Shown here: positions 1 through 7,965 of the stretch, one piece after another
Numbering within the stretch: position 1 is the first letter of the stretch
Layout of the letters: each line of letters starts with the position of its first letter
Assembly (NCBI RefSeq): GCF_020103725.1
Contig: NZ_JAHXBG010000048.1
Location: forward strand, 1-38,269
Direction: 5' to 3'
Length of the DNA: 38,269 bases
From: Hyalangium gracile
GTDB taxonomy: Bacteria; Myxococcota; Myxococcia; Myxococcales; Myxococcaceae
The notes under the pieces: model-generated
What the model was told of the DNA's origin: nothing
What the model saw: only the letters and a program-made list of their open reading frames with translations
The model's database searches: none
Made by a program: the position numbers and the translations under genes

Positions 1-362
1 ACAAGAAGACGCTGAATGGCGCCAAGGTGCTGTGCCTGGGCGCGGCCTACAAGAAGGACATCGACGACATGCGTGAGAGCCCGAGCCTCCGGGTCATCTC
101 GCTGCTCAAGGAGAAGGGCGCCGAGGTCAGCTACCACGATCCGTACGTGCCGAAGCTGGAGAAGGGCCACGGCTTCCACTACGAGATGACGTCGGTGCCG
201 CTGTCTCCGGAGATGCTGGGCGAGTACGACGCGGTGGTCATCCTCACGGACCACTCGTCCATCGACTACGCGACGGTGGTGCAGAAGTCCCAGTGTGTCA
301 TCGACACGCGCAACGCCACGAAGCTGGTGGGCCCGGGGCGTGAGAAGGTGACGAAGGCCTAG
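1..362 (+). CDS. Nucleotide-sugar 6-dehydrogenase (UDP-GlcNAc dehydrogenase-like), C-terminal part, 5' truncated by window edge
   Basis: The open frame enters from the left edge (first full codon at 3) and stops with TAG at 360-362, so only about 119 C-terminal residues are present. The motif GAAYKKDIDDMRESPSL and the following YHDPYVP and VVILTDHS segments belong to the C-terminal UDP-binding domain of the UDP-glucose/GDP-mannose dehydrogenase family. The KKDIDDMRESPS form is closest to WbpA-type UDP-N-acetylglucosamine 6-dehydrogenases, which make the uronic acid precursor of surface polysaccharides. The NAD-binding domain and catalytic cysteine lie outside the window. A GTG at 27 is an internal valine, not a credible start. 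Over the shared 111 residues it matches the inverted copy at the right end at 100 positions. Substrate is inferred, not shown. Confidence 0.85.
   Translation, partial: KKTLNGAKVLCLGAAYKKDIDDMRESPSLRVISLLKEKGAEVSYHDPYVPKLEKGHGFHYEMTSVPLSPEMLGEYDAVVILTDHSSIDYATVVQKSQCVIDTRNATKLVGPGREKVTKA
1..362. repeat. Left arm of a long inverted repeat at the window ends
   Basis: This segment is an inverted copy of 37908-38269. Read inward from both ends, the sequences are identical from base 2 to base 73 and differ at base 1 (a against g) and at base 74, then diverge gradually over the dehydrogenase 3' end. Both arms finish at the gene's stop codon at the same distance from the edge. Confidence 0.9.
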
Positions 363-391
363 CCACACGGCTCGATTGCCTTGCAGGCGAG

Positions 392-426
392 GGTCCTCGC
401 CGCTCCAGTCCGGGGCGGTGAGGACC
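392..426 (+). terminator. Strong stem-loop downstream of the left dehydrogenase gene
   Basis: Bases 392-403 (GGTCCTCGCCGC) pair with 415-426 (GCGGTGAGGACC) over 12 positions with a single G-U pair, around an 11-base loop. It begins 30 bases after the dehydrogenase stop and ends 40 bases before the next gene. There is no U-run, only TTCG, as is common in very GC-rich genomes. It probably ends the dehydrogenase transcript. Confidence 0.55.
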
Positions 427-465
427 TTCGATGCATTGCGGGATGGCTCGGGTACAGTGGGGCGC

Positions 466-2190
466 GTGAGACTTCCCTGCCTGCCTGCCCTCCCTCTACT
501 GGCCGCCTCCGCCTTCCTCTTCGCCGCCACGCCTCCGGCCGACCCGCGCGAGACGTTGATGGAGGCGATGGTGGCCGAGCTGACCCGCAACCAGCAGCAG
601 CTCCAGCTCAAGGGCCACGAGTCGCCGTACTTCGTGAGCTACCAGCTCAAGGACTACGATCAGTACGCCATCTCCGCGCGGTATGGCGCGCTCTTCCAGG
701 ATGCCACCGGCCACGAGCGCCGGCTGTCGGCGGACGTGCGGGTGGGCACCTACGACTTCGACAGCTCGGTCCCCGAGGCGATGGACTTCCTGGTCTCCAC
801 GAAGGGGACCAGCTTCTTCGCGCGGCCGGATGGCCCCATCGATGACTCGCCGGTGGCGCTGCGCACGGCGCTGTGGCTGCTGACGGACGAGAAGTACAAG
901 TCGGCGCTCGCCCAGTTCCTCAAGAAGAAGGGCGAGGATGTGTACACGGTGGAGGACCCGAAGCGTCCGCCGTCCTTCTCCCGGGAGAAGCCGAACACCT
1001 ACGTGCAGCCGCCCGTCGCGTTCCCGTTCGATCGGGAGAAGTGGCGGAAGGTGGCTCGGACGCTGTCCGCCCGCTTCAACGCCCACCCGGAGCTCTTCGA
1101 CTCGGACGTGCGGATCACCGCGGACAAGGTGATGCGCATCTTCGTGTCCTCCGAGGGCAGCCGCATCATCACCGAGGAGACGCTCTACGGGCTGCACATC
1201 ACCGCGGTGACGCGCGCGGATGATGGCCAGCTGCTGGACGACTCGCGGGACTTCTACTCGCCCACGGAGGCGGGCCTGCCGGACGAGGCGAAGCTGGCCG
1301 AGGCCGCGGACAAGGTGATCTCGGAGCTGCTGACGCTGCGCAAGGCGCCCGCGATCGATCCGTACACGGGGCCGGCCATCCTGGCGCCGGAGGCCTCCGG
1401 GGTGCTCTTCCACGAGGCCGTGGGGCACCGGCTCGAGGGCCACCGGCAGGATGATGACCGGGAGGGCAAGACGTTCCGCGGGCAGGAGGGCAAGCAGGTG
1501 CTGCCGACCTTCCTCTCCATCCATGACGACCCGTCCACGCGGGTGCTGAACGGGGAGATGCTCAACGGCTACTACCAGTTCGACGAGGAGGGCGTGAAGG
1601 GACAGCGGGTGGTGCTGGTGGAGAAGGGCGTGCTGAGGAGCTACCTGCTGTCACGCCAGCCGGTGGAGGGCTTCCTGCAGTCGAACGGGCACGGCCGGAG
1701 CCAGGGCACGCAGCGGCCCGTGGCGCGCATGGCCAACCTGGTCGTGAGCTCCACGAAGCAGGTCAGCGACACCGAGCTGAAGCGGCAGCTCATCGCCGAG
1801 GCGAAGCGGCAGGGCAAGCCCTACGGCCTCATCATCCGGGACATCACCGGCGGCAACACCAACACCGCCAGCTATGGCTACCAGGCGTTCAAGGGGGTGC
1901 CTCGGATGGTGTACCGCGTGGATGTGCGGGACGGGAAGGAGACGCTCGTGCGCGGAGTGGAGATCGTCGGCACGCCGCTGTCCGCGATCAACCGCGTCAT
2001 GGCCACGGGACAGAAGCAGGGCATCTTCAACGGCTTCTGCGGCGCGGAGAGCGGCATGGTGCCCGTGTCCACCGTGGCCCCCGCGGTGCTCCTGCAGGAG
2101 ATCGAGCTGCAGCGCACGATGGAGGGCAAGGATCGTCCGCCGCTCCTCACCAGCCCGGCGGCGGCCTCCGCTCCCGCGGCCAAGAACTGA
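466..2190 (+). CDS. TldD/PmbA-family zinc metalloprotease with N-terminal signal peptide
   Basis: A 574-residue protein of the TldD/PmbA family, whose characterised members are metalloproteases acting on modified peptides and unfolded substrates. The TldD signature is HEAVGHRLE, with H316, E317 and H321 as HExxxH, and a candidate third ligand C525 in the segment NGFCGAESG. The GTG at 466 is chosen because it opens directly on a hydrophobic signal-like stretch (PALPLLAASAFLFAA) ending before TPPADP; the frame stays open upstream to 376, which would add 30 unconvincing residues. It is about 100 residues longer than cytoplasmic TldD (around 480), and the signal peptide implies an envelope location. 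No PmbA partner is adjacent. It converges with the next gene, 8 bases away. Confidence 0.88.
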   Translation: MRLPCLPALPLLAASAFLFAATPPADPRETLMEAMVAELTRNQQQLQLKGHESPYFVSYQLKDYDQYAISARYGALFQDATGHERRLSADVRVGTYDFDSSVPEAMDFLVSTKGTSFFARPDGPIDDSPVALRTALWLLTDEKYKSALAQFLKKKGEDVYTVEDPKRPPSFSREKPNTYVQPPVAFPFDREKWRKVARTLSARFNAHPELFDSDVRITADKVMRIFVSSEGSRIITEETLYGLHITAVTRADDGQLLDDSRDFYSPTEAGLPDEAKLAEAADKVISELLTLRKAPAIDPYTGPAILAPEASGVLFHEAVGHRLEGHRQDDDREGKTFRGQEGKQVLPTFLSIHDDPSTRVLNGEMLNGYYQFDEEGVKGQRVVLVEKGVLRSYLLSRQPVEGFLQSNGHGRSQGTQRPVARMANLVVSSTKQVSDTELKRQLIAEAKRQGKPYGLIIRDITGGNTNTASYGYQAFKGVPRMVYRVDVRDGKETLVRGVEIVGTPLSAINRVMATGQKQGIFNGFCGAESGMVPVSTVAPAVLLQEIELQRTMEGKDRPPLLTSPAAASAPAAKN

Positions 2191-2198
2191 GCGAGCGG

Positions 2199-2966
2199 CT
2201 ACCGGATGTAGCTCGTGTGGGAGACGAGGCCGGAGTCCTCGCTCCACAGATGGAGCTGGCAGGCTGGCGGATCATCGTTGATCGCCAGCCGGCCCTCGCG
2301 GCGCAGATCGAGCACCACCTGGTGCGCGGTGCTCGGGCAGGTGCTGGCCACCGTGCCCGCGAAGCGCTTCACGATGGGGCGGTGCAGGTGTCCGCACAGG
2401 ATGCGCTCGACCTGCGGGTGCTTCTGGATGATCTCCGCCAGCGCCTCGCTCCCGTCGAGTCCCATCTCGTCCATGCGCACGATGCCGGTGCGGAAGGGCG
2501 GGTGGTGCATCATCACCAGCGTGGGTCGCCGGGGCGCCTCCGCCAGACGTGCGTCGAGCCAGCTCAACCGCTCCGGGCAGAGCCTCCCGCCGGGCGCTCC
2601 GGGCACCAGGGTGTCCAGCGCGATGAGGCGCAGCGGGCCCAGGTCCACCGCGTACTGCAGGAAGCCCTGCCTGGGCAGGTAGCTGTGGCTGGCGAAGGCC
2701 TCCCGCAGGTTCTCCCGGTGGTCGTGATTGCCCGGGACGATGAAGCAGGGCATCGGCAGCTGCGCCATCATGCCGGCGAGCACGGCGTACTCCCGCGGGT
2801 GTCCCTCGTCGACCAGGTCGCCGGTGCACAGCACCACATCGGGCCGCGGGTCCAGACGGCACAGGTGCTGGACGGCCTTCTCGAGCTGCACGGCGGTGCG
2901 GCACTGAAGGTCGACGTTCGAGCCGGGGACACCGACGTGGAGATCCGTGATTTGCGCCAGGAGCAC
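2199..2966 (-). CDS. Calcineurin-like metallophosphoesterase, CpdA-like cyclic-nucleotide phosphodiesterase
   Basis: A 255-residue single-domain metallophosphoesterase with the dinuclear-metal motifs in order: D8-x-H10 (ITDLH), GD at 49-50 (CTGDLV), GNHD at 79-82, then HHPP and GHLH further on. This set and size fit the CpdA branch (3',5'-cAMP phosphodiesterase), although substrates vary in the family, so cAMP activity is an inference. It would be cytoplasmic. The start is GTG at 2966, directly before the LLAQITDLH strand. It follows the lipoprotein peptidase gene by 36 bases on the same strand and is probably the last gene of a three-gene leftward unit. The window also encodes an adenylate cyclase and a second, unrelated phosphodiesterase near 31 kb. 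Confidence 0.85.
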   Translation of the reverse strand: MLLAQITDLHVGVPGSNVDLQCRTAVQLEKAVQHLCRLDPRPDVVLCTGDLVDEGHPREYAVLAGMMAQLPMPCFIVPGNHDHRENLREAFASHSYLPRQGFLQYAVDLGPLRLIALDTLVPGAPGGRLCPERLSWLDARLAEAPRRPTLVMMHHPPFRTGIVRMDEMGLDGSEALAEIIQKHPQVERILCGHLHRPIVKRFAGTVASTCPSTAHQVVLDLRREGRLAINDDPPACQLHLWSEDSGLVSHTSYIR

Positions 2967-3002
2967 AGGGGCAGGCTATCAGACTCCCTGCCCGAAGGCT
3001 GC

Positions 3003-3899
3003 TCAGGGGCCTGACGGATCAGGGCTCTCCGGAGCCGCCGGCGCCTGCTCGGGGCCTCGCAGCAGCCGTCCTCCCCTGAAGCCCCGCAAGCGAAGGTAGC
3101 GCGTGAAGTCCCGGAGGAACGCCTCCGGCGGCAGCCCCACCGTCGTCGTGAAGGCCACCGGGAAGTCCGGGCCCCGGCTCATCTCCTCCAGCAGCGCGCG
3201 CACCGTCTCCTCCCCGTACCGGTTCACCAGGAAGGTGAAGGCGTGGTGGGCCGCTCCATACGCCACGGGCATCTGCTTCTGGTAGAGCGCCTCGGGGCGC
3301 AGCAGCGGCTCCCACGTCGGGTTCTCCTCCAGCGTTCGCGCGAGCTGCTCCAGCGTCGGCCTGCGGTAGCCCTGCTCCGCCGTGTACGAGGCCATCCCCT
3401 CGCGGAACCACCCGGGGATCTTCTTCTGCCGCCAGCCTCCGAGATCCGCCGCCGCCTGGTACATCACCGCGTGCGTCAGCTCGTGCAGCATCGTCTCATC
3501 CAGATCCCGCTGCGTGGCGGGGAGCGGGCTCCAGGTGCTCGGCGCCTGCACATCCATGACGTTGTAGCGCGTCCACGCCCGCAGCCACTCGTAGCCGGAG
3601 CGCCTCGCCGCATCCTCGAGGTCCTCATGATCCCGGTGGATGCGCACCGTGACGGGCTCCTGGAGCCTGCCCCACCTGGCGAGCCGGTGCCCGGCCTTCT
3701 CGATGGAGGCTCGGACCATGGCCGCATCCTGGGTGTCCGCGGGCGGGTACTCCAGGAGGAACGTCCCCACCTCCGTCTGCACGGGCACCGCGTCCGCCTT
3801 CAGCGCCGCCCGAGACCCCACGCACCCCGCCCCCAGCATCAGCGCGAGCACCACGCCGACTCCCGGTCCCCTCTGGCTCCGACCCACCGTCACGCTCAT
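3003..3899 (-). CDS. Lipoprotein with peptidase MA-like (gluzincin) domain
   Basis: A 298-residue predicted lipoprotein: an N-terminal hydrophobic stretch ends in the lipobox LGAGC with C26 as the acylated residue. The central region holds HELTH (H139, E140, H143) and, 24 residues later, WFREGMASY, whose glutamate E167 is the expected third zinc ligand of the gluzincin fold. This arrangement is typical of the peptidase MA-like family of envelope metallopeptidases with unknown substrates. The C-terminal half is helical and ends in a proline-rich tail. The ATG at 3899 lies one base after the stop of the upstream gene, so the two are almost surely co-transcribed and translationally coupled. Substrate unknown. 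Confidence 0.82.
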   Translation of the reverse strand: MSVTVGRSQRGPGVGVVLALMLGAGCVGSRAALKADAVPVQTEVGTFLLEYPPADTQDAAMVRASIEKAGHRLARWGRLQEPVTVRIHRDHEDLEDAARRSGYEWLRAWTRYNVMDVQAPSTWSPLPATQRDLDETMLHELTHAVMYQAAADLGGWRQKKIPGWFREGMASYTAEQGYRRPTLEQLARTLEENPTWEPLLRPEALYQKQMPVAYGAAHHAFTFLVNRYGEETVRALLEEMSRGPDFPVAFTTTVGLPPEAFLRDFTRYLRLRGFRGGRLLRGPEQAPAAPESPDPSGP

Positions 3900-3900
3900 C

Positions 3901-4836
3901 TCACTCCGCGTTCAGCCAGCGCAGCACCGTGCGCCCCACATCGGCCACGGTCGCAAGCGCTTCCACCTCTGGCGCTGGCGGGCCGAAGTAGAGCACGGGC
4001 ACGGGGTTCAGGGTGTGGCTCCGTGTCGAGAGATCCTCCACGTTGCCATGATCACTACAGATGAGCACCCGCGCATCCTCGGGCCGCGTGGCCACCACGG
4101 CCCGGGCGAAGGCGTCGAAGGTGTCCAGCGCCCGGAGCGCCGCCTCGAAGTCCCGCGCGTGTCCGGCCTCGTCCGCCAGGTAGTGCTCGAAGAAGGTGAA
4201 GTCCATCCCCTCGGCCACCCGCCAGAAGATCTCCGCCGCCTCCTCGGGGGTGCGCTGGGGCACGGACAGGCCTCGGTTCATCGCATGGGCGCCCGTGATG
4301 TCGTGCGTGAGGCCCTGCCCGGCGCGAGCGTCATCCAGCGTCCGCAGCGGCACCTGTCCCGCGGCGAAGGCCAGGGTGGACGCCGACGGCTTCAGGCGCC
4401 GCTGCATGGCCGGCGGGAAGGTGAACTCCGGCGGAGTGGTGGACTCGCGGCGGCGCAGCTTCAGCGCGTCCAGGTACGGCGCCGGGTAGCTGTTGGCGAA
4501 GGTTGCCGTGCGCCCGGAGGTCATCAGCCGCTTGACGAGCGAGCGCTCCGCCAGCAGGTCTCGCAGGGGCGCGTTGGGGTAGCCCAGCACGTGCCCCTGG
4601 ATGAGGACCGGCGCGGGCTCTCCGGTGAGGATGGCCGTCTGGTTGGACGCCGATTGGGGACGCCCCTCGACGCCGAAGGTCGTGTCCACTGGGACACATC
4701 TTCCTTCCTCGGGTAGGAGTGTTCCGGGCGCGTCCGCGAACTGGGAGAGCAGGTGGACCCTCCCCGCAAGCGGGTTCACGGCCGGGTCCTTCCGGCCTAC
4801 ACCCACACCATCGATGAACAGGAGCGCGACGCGCAC
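3901..4836 (-). CDS. Alkaline-phosphatase-superfamily metalloenzyme (phosphoglycerate mutase/phosphopentomutase-like)
   Basis: A protein of about 311 residues of the binuclear-metal alkaline phosphatase/iPGM superfamily. It opens with VALLFIDGVGVG, whose aspartate is a metal ligand, has a candidate nucleophile in the SNQTAILTG segment, and carries two further metal motifs, ADEAGH and CSDHGN. The order matches phosphopentomutase and cofactor-independent phosphoglycerate mutase cores, but the protein is much shorter than iPGM (about 510), so the reaction is open. The GTG at 4836 is preferred because it opens on the first beta-strand; a GTG at 4875 in the same frame would add 13 polar residues reaching to within 3 bases of the divergent gene. 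It heads the unit 4836->2199. Confidence 0.75.
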   Translation of the reverse strand: MRVALLFIDGVGVGRKDPAVNPLAGRVHLLSQFADAPGTLLPEEGRCVPVDTTFGVEGRPQSASNQTAILTGEPAPVLIQGHVLGYPNAPLRDLLAERSLVKRLMTSGRTATFANSYPAPYLDALKLRRRESTTPPEFTFPPAMQRRLKPSASTLAFAAGQVPLRTLDDARAGQGLTHDITGAHAMNRGLSVPQRTPEEAAEIFWRVAEGMDFTFFEHYLADEAGHARDFEAALRALDTFDAFARAVVATRPEDARVLICSDHGNVEDLSTRSHTLNPVPVLYFGPPAPEVEALATVADVGRTVLRWLNAE

Positions 4837-4877
4837 GGCTACTGACTGTATCCTTGAATTTCTGGAATCCGTCACCC

Positions 4878-5966
4878 ATGGCCCTTCACGGCGACCTCTT
4901 CAGCTATCCGCTTCCTGAACTCCTGCAGTGGCTCGATGGATCCCGCAAGACGGGGACGTTGCAGCTGTCGTGGGAGGCCGGGGAGCGCAAGATCTTCGTC
5001 CTCTCCGGCCAGGTGATCGCCACCGCCAGCCGGGGACTGCGCGAGCGCGTGGCCCGCCTGCTGGAGCTGGCCCGGCTGTGCGCGGGCAGCCGGGTGCTCG
5101 CCTCCTTCGACGAGCTGCAGCGCACCCCGGACGTGGAGCAGGCCTTCTCCTCGCACGGCGTGGACGTGCGCCTGGTCCGCGAGATGGGCCGCGAGGAGCT
5201 GTTCAGCTCGATGATGGACCTGACCATCGCGGGCCGCGGCACCTTCCACTGGACGGAGGACGCGGACCGCACGGGCGAGGACTGGGTGCCCTCGGACATG
5301 AGCATCCGCGAGCTGCTCTTCGAGTCCCTGCGCTGGGTGGACGAGCACGGGGACGTGGAGCAGGCCCTGCCCATCGACGCGATGAGCGTGCGCGCGGTGG
5401 CGCCGCCCAGCTCGAGCCAGCCGCTGCTGCACCGGGTCATCCTCACGCTGTGCACCTCGCCGCAGAACCTGGGCCGGCTGCGGCTGTCCATGGGGATGTC
5501 GCGCTCGGCCGTCACCCGGCGCGTCTTCGATCTGCTGCGCCTGAAGCAGGTGGAGGTAGAGGGCGCTCCGCAGGTGGAGGCCGACCCCGTGGCGGAGATG
5601 CTGGAGAAGGGCGGGGTGCTGGTGCGCGAGGGGCAGTACGACTCGGCCGGCATCATCTGCGCCTCGCTGCTCGCCAGCGATCCGGCGGACCGGCGCGTGC
5701 GCGAGTTCGCCCGCATGGTCCAGCGCGAGCACGTGGCGGCACTCTACTCGGAGCTGCCTCCGGTGGCGGTGCCGGTGCCGGTGCACGATCCGGAGGGCAT
5801 GGCGCTGCTCAAGCCCGAGGAGCGGCAGATCGCCGGGCTGGTGAACGGCGGCTGGGATGTGTCCACGCTGGTGCTGGCGGTGCCAGCGCGCGAGCTGGAC
5901 ACCCTGCGCACGCTGGCGAAGCTGGTGCGCATGGGCCTGGTCCAGCTCACCATGCCCATGCGCTGA
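4878..5966 (+). CDS. DUF4388 (PATAN-like) domain protein
   Basis: A 362-residue protein beginning MALHGDLFSYPLPELLQWL, the typical opening of DUF4388, continuing through SRKTGTLQLSW, ERKIFVLSGQVIATAS and a helical segment over roughly residues 1-100. The domain is common in myxobacteria and is often tied to signalling or gliding-related response regulators, but no biochemical activity is established. The rest is largely helical without a recognised catalytic motif; the C-terminal region near residues 300-350 resembles a winged-helix-like segment repeated in related proteins, which is a weak impression. The ATG at 4878 is used; a TTG at 4854 in frame is less likely. Transcription diverges from the phosphomutase-like gene across about 40 bases and converges with the CHAT gene. 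Confidence 0.8.
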   Translation: MALHGDLFSYPLPELLQWLDGSRKTGTLQLSWEAGERKIFVLSGQVIATASRGLRERVARLLELARLCAGSRVLASFDELQRTPDVEQAFSSHGVDVRLVREMGREELFSSMMDLTIAGRGTFHWTEDADRTGEDWVPSDMSIRELLFESLRWVDEHGDVEQALPIDAMSVRAVAPPSSSQPLLHRVILTLCTSPQNLGRLRLSMGMSRSAVTRRVFDLLRLKQVEVEGAPQVEADPVAEMLEKGGVLVREGQYDSAGIICASLLASDPADRRVREFARMVQREHVAALYSELPPVAVPVPVHDPEGMALLKPEERQIAGLVNGGWDVSTLVLAVPARELDTLRTLAKLVRMGLVQLTMPMR

Positions 5967-5980
5967 GCCGCTCCAGGTCG

Positions 5981-7909
5981 CTACGGCGTGGAGGGCTGCG
6001 TGGGGAGGAACCCGAGCGAGCGCAGCGGCCCGTCCCGGCCGAGCGTGATGAAGGGCGCCCAGTAGTAGGGGTGGGGGTGCGTCTCGCGCAAGGCGCGCAT
6101 GGCGTCATGGAGGGCCTCCGTCCGTCCCTTTCCCGCCAGCAGGTGGCGGTAGTAGCTCTCCATGAGGAGGCGGGTCGTTTCGTCGTTGACCTGCCACAGG
6201 CTCATGACGACGGTCTCCGCGCCCGCGATGACGAGGGCCCGGCGCAGGCCGTGGACGCCCTGTCCGAGCTCGACGGCCCCTCGGCCCGTGTCGCAGGCGG
6301 ACAGGACGACGAGCTCGGTGCCCCACAGGTCGAGGCCCGCCAGCTCGAGCGCGGTCACCGGGGCGGCCTCGGAGCGACGCCCACCGCTGGGGACTTCCGC
6401 CTTCCGAGCGCCTTCGCTGGCGAGCAGGAGGCCGGAGCTCAGCATGGAGGACTGGGGGAGTTGAACGGAGGCCTGCGCGCTGAAGGTACCGACGTGGGTC
6501 AGGGCGCGCGCTCCCGGGGTGAGGGCGACATCCTCGTGAGAGAAGCCGTGCGTCGCCACATGGAGGATGCTGGGAGCGTTCAGTCCCAGGAGCCTCTCTT
6601 TCGTGGCCTCGGCGCCGAGAAAGAGCTGGGCCTTGGGGAACAGGCGCCGGATGGCCTCGGCTTCCTGGCGAGTCCCGGGGAGCGGCAGCCAGGCCGTGTC
6701 GCCCAGCACTCCGCGCCAGAGTTCGCGCGGATCGGGAAGGGTCATGCGCAGGGCCAGCGCGGACTTCATCGACTCGGAGAAGTCAGGCACGGGCGCTGGC
6801 GAGCCGAGGTCGGGATCGGCCAGGACGACCATCGGGCCTGAAAAGGCAGGCGCCTCGGGCCGGGGCAGCAGATCCCTGCCGGAGGTCAGCAAGGTGAACG
6901 TGAAGGCCTCGGTGAGGAAGTCCTTGCCGTCGTGGAGCGCGTGGAAGGGCACGAGGCCCAGCTGGCCATCGGGACTGAGGTAGATGCGGCGCGCCTTGCC
7001 GAGGACCGGTCGCAGGGGCTCGAAGGCCAGGGCGTAGAGCGTGCGGGCCGGGGCCTGGTAGGCCGCGTCGCGGATGGCGAAGGCGTCCACCAGGGCGGAG
7101 GCGGCGCTGTCGATGGGCTCCGCGGGGCCCAGGTCGATCGCGTGGAGGCGGCCGTCCGGGAAGAGCACCAGGGCCAGGTAGCGCAGCGGGCCGCGCCCCT
7201 GAGCCGTGGGCTGCCCCTGCTCGGAGCTGTGCCCACGGGCTTCATAGGCAATGAACTCGATCAGCGCCCCGTCCCGCGGGAGGGAGGCCGCCACGCGGTC
7301 GACGATCCGCCCGGGTGGAGGGAGCGCCGTGCGCGCACGCTGGGGAGCGGAGCGTCGGACGAGCTCGGCTTCGAGGGCGTCTGTCTGCTCGGCGAGAGCC
7401 GAGAGTCGCCGCTGATGCTCGGCTGCTGGGAGCGAGCCCGCGCCCTGGAGTGACAGCATGGCCAGCCTGGTGCGCAGAGCGCGCAGCTGCTCGAAGGATT
7501 CGTGGTCCCGAGGGTCGATGCCACGGGAGAGGGAGCGAAACCTGCTGGAGGACTCCTCGAGAAAGCGCCCCTTGCGCAGCAGCACCGCGGTCATGGCCAG
7601 ACGGCGTACACGGGCGTCGTCCGGGTGGGCCTGGAGCAGGGCGTAGATGCGCTCCTCGTCGGTGCGCAGGAGCCGCAGGTGGCTCATCAGGCGCGGTGCG
7701 GAGAGGTCGACCGCCTCTCTCCGGAGGTGCTCCTCGGAGAGATCGAGCGCACGAGAGAGGATTGGCAGGGCCTCGTCCAGACGACGCTGGGCCTCATCCA
7801 GCGCCGTCCGAGCCGCGATCCGCCGCGGCTCCGTTGACTCCTGGCCGGCCTCCACCCCCACCGCGCAGCACAGGCCGACCACCAACGTCCATCCGATTGC
7901 TCGCCACAT
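5981..7909 (-). CDS. Secreted CHAT-domain (caspase-like) protease
   Basis: A 642-residue protein with a signal peptide (WTLVVGLCCAVGVEAG) and a C-terminal CHAT domain, a caspase-fold cysteine peptidase. The catalytic dyad is intact: H454 in HVATHG and C539 in LSACDTGRG, followed by the conserved GLRRALVIAGA and SLWQVND segments. Residues 30-250 are helical and leucine/arginine-rich, like degenerate TPR repeats, though no clean TPR was counted. A good ribosome-binding site (GGGGGGAA) sits about 7 bases before the ATG at 7909. It is the last gene of the kinase-ADYC-CHAT series, 56 bases after the ADYC stop. Most studied CHAT proteases are cytoplasmic effectors, so the signal peptide is notable. 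Target unknown. Confidence 0.87.
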   Translation of the reverse strand: MWRAIGWTLVVGLCCAVGVEAGQESTEPRRIAARTALDEAQRRLDEALPILSRALDLSEEHLRREAVDLSAPRLMSHLRLLRTDEERIYALLQAHPDDARVRRLAMTAVLLRKGRFLEESSSRFRSLSRGIDPRDHESFEQLRALRTRLAMLSLQGAGSLPAAEHQRRLSALAEQTDALEAELVRRSAPQRARTALPPPGRIVDRVAASLPRDGALIEFIAYEARGHSSEQGQPTAQGRGPLRYLALVLFPDGRLHAIDLGPAEPIDSAASALVDAFAIRDAAYQAPARTLYALAFEPLRPVLGKARRIYLSPDGQLGLVPFHALHDGKDFLTEAFTFTLLTSGRDLLPRPEAPAFSGPMVVLADPDLGSPAPVPDFSESMKSALALRMTLPDPRELWRGVLGDTAWLPLPGTRQEAEAIRRLFPKAQLFLGAEATKERLLGLNAPSILHVATHGFSHEDVALTPGARALTHVGTFSAQASVQLPQSSMLSSGLLLASEGARKAEVPSGGRRSEAAPVTALELAGLDLWGTELVVLSACDTGRGAVELGQGVHGLRRALVIAGAETVVMSLWQVNDETTRLLMESYYRHLLAGKGRTEALHDAMRALRETHPHPYYWAPFITLGRDGPLRSLGFLPTQPSTP

Positions 7910-7930
7910 GGTATTTCCCCCCTACGGTTC

Positions 7931-7953
7931 GTTGCGGTCCATGGGCCCGCAAC
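7931..7953 (-). promoter_or_regulatory. Inverted repeat in the ADYC-CHAT gap
   Basis: GTTGCGG (7931-7937) and CCGCAAC (7947-7953) form a perfect 7-bp dyad with a 9-base centre, 21 bases upstream of the CHAT start codon. As RNA it would be a hairpin just 5' of the CHAT ribosome-binding site; as DNA it could be an operator. Which role applies cannot be told from sequence. Confidence 0.4.
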
Positions 7954-7965
7954 CCCCCTCGCTGC

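Noticed and set aside
392-426. Possible recombination attachment site at the end of the left dehydrogenase gene
   Set aside because: The dyad fits a terminator, no integrase gene is present, and the same dyad does not occur at the right-end copy.
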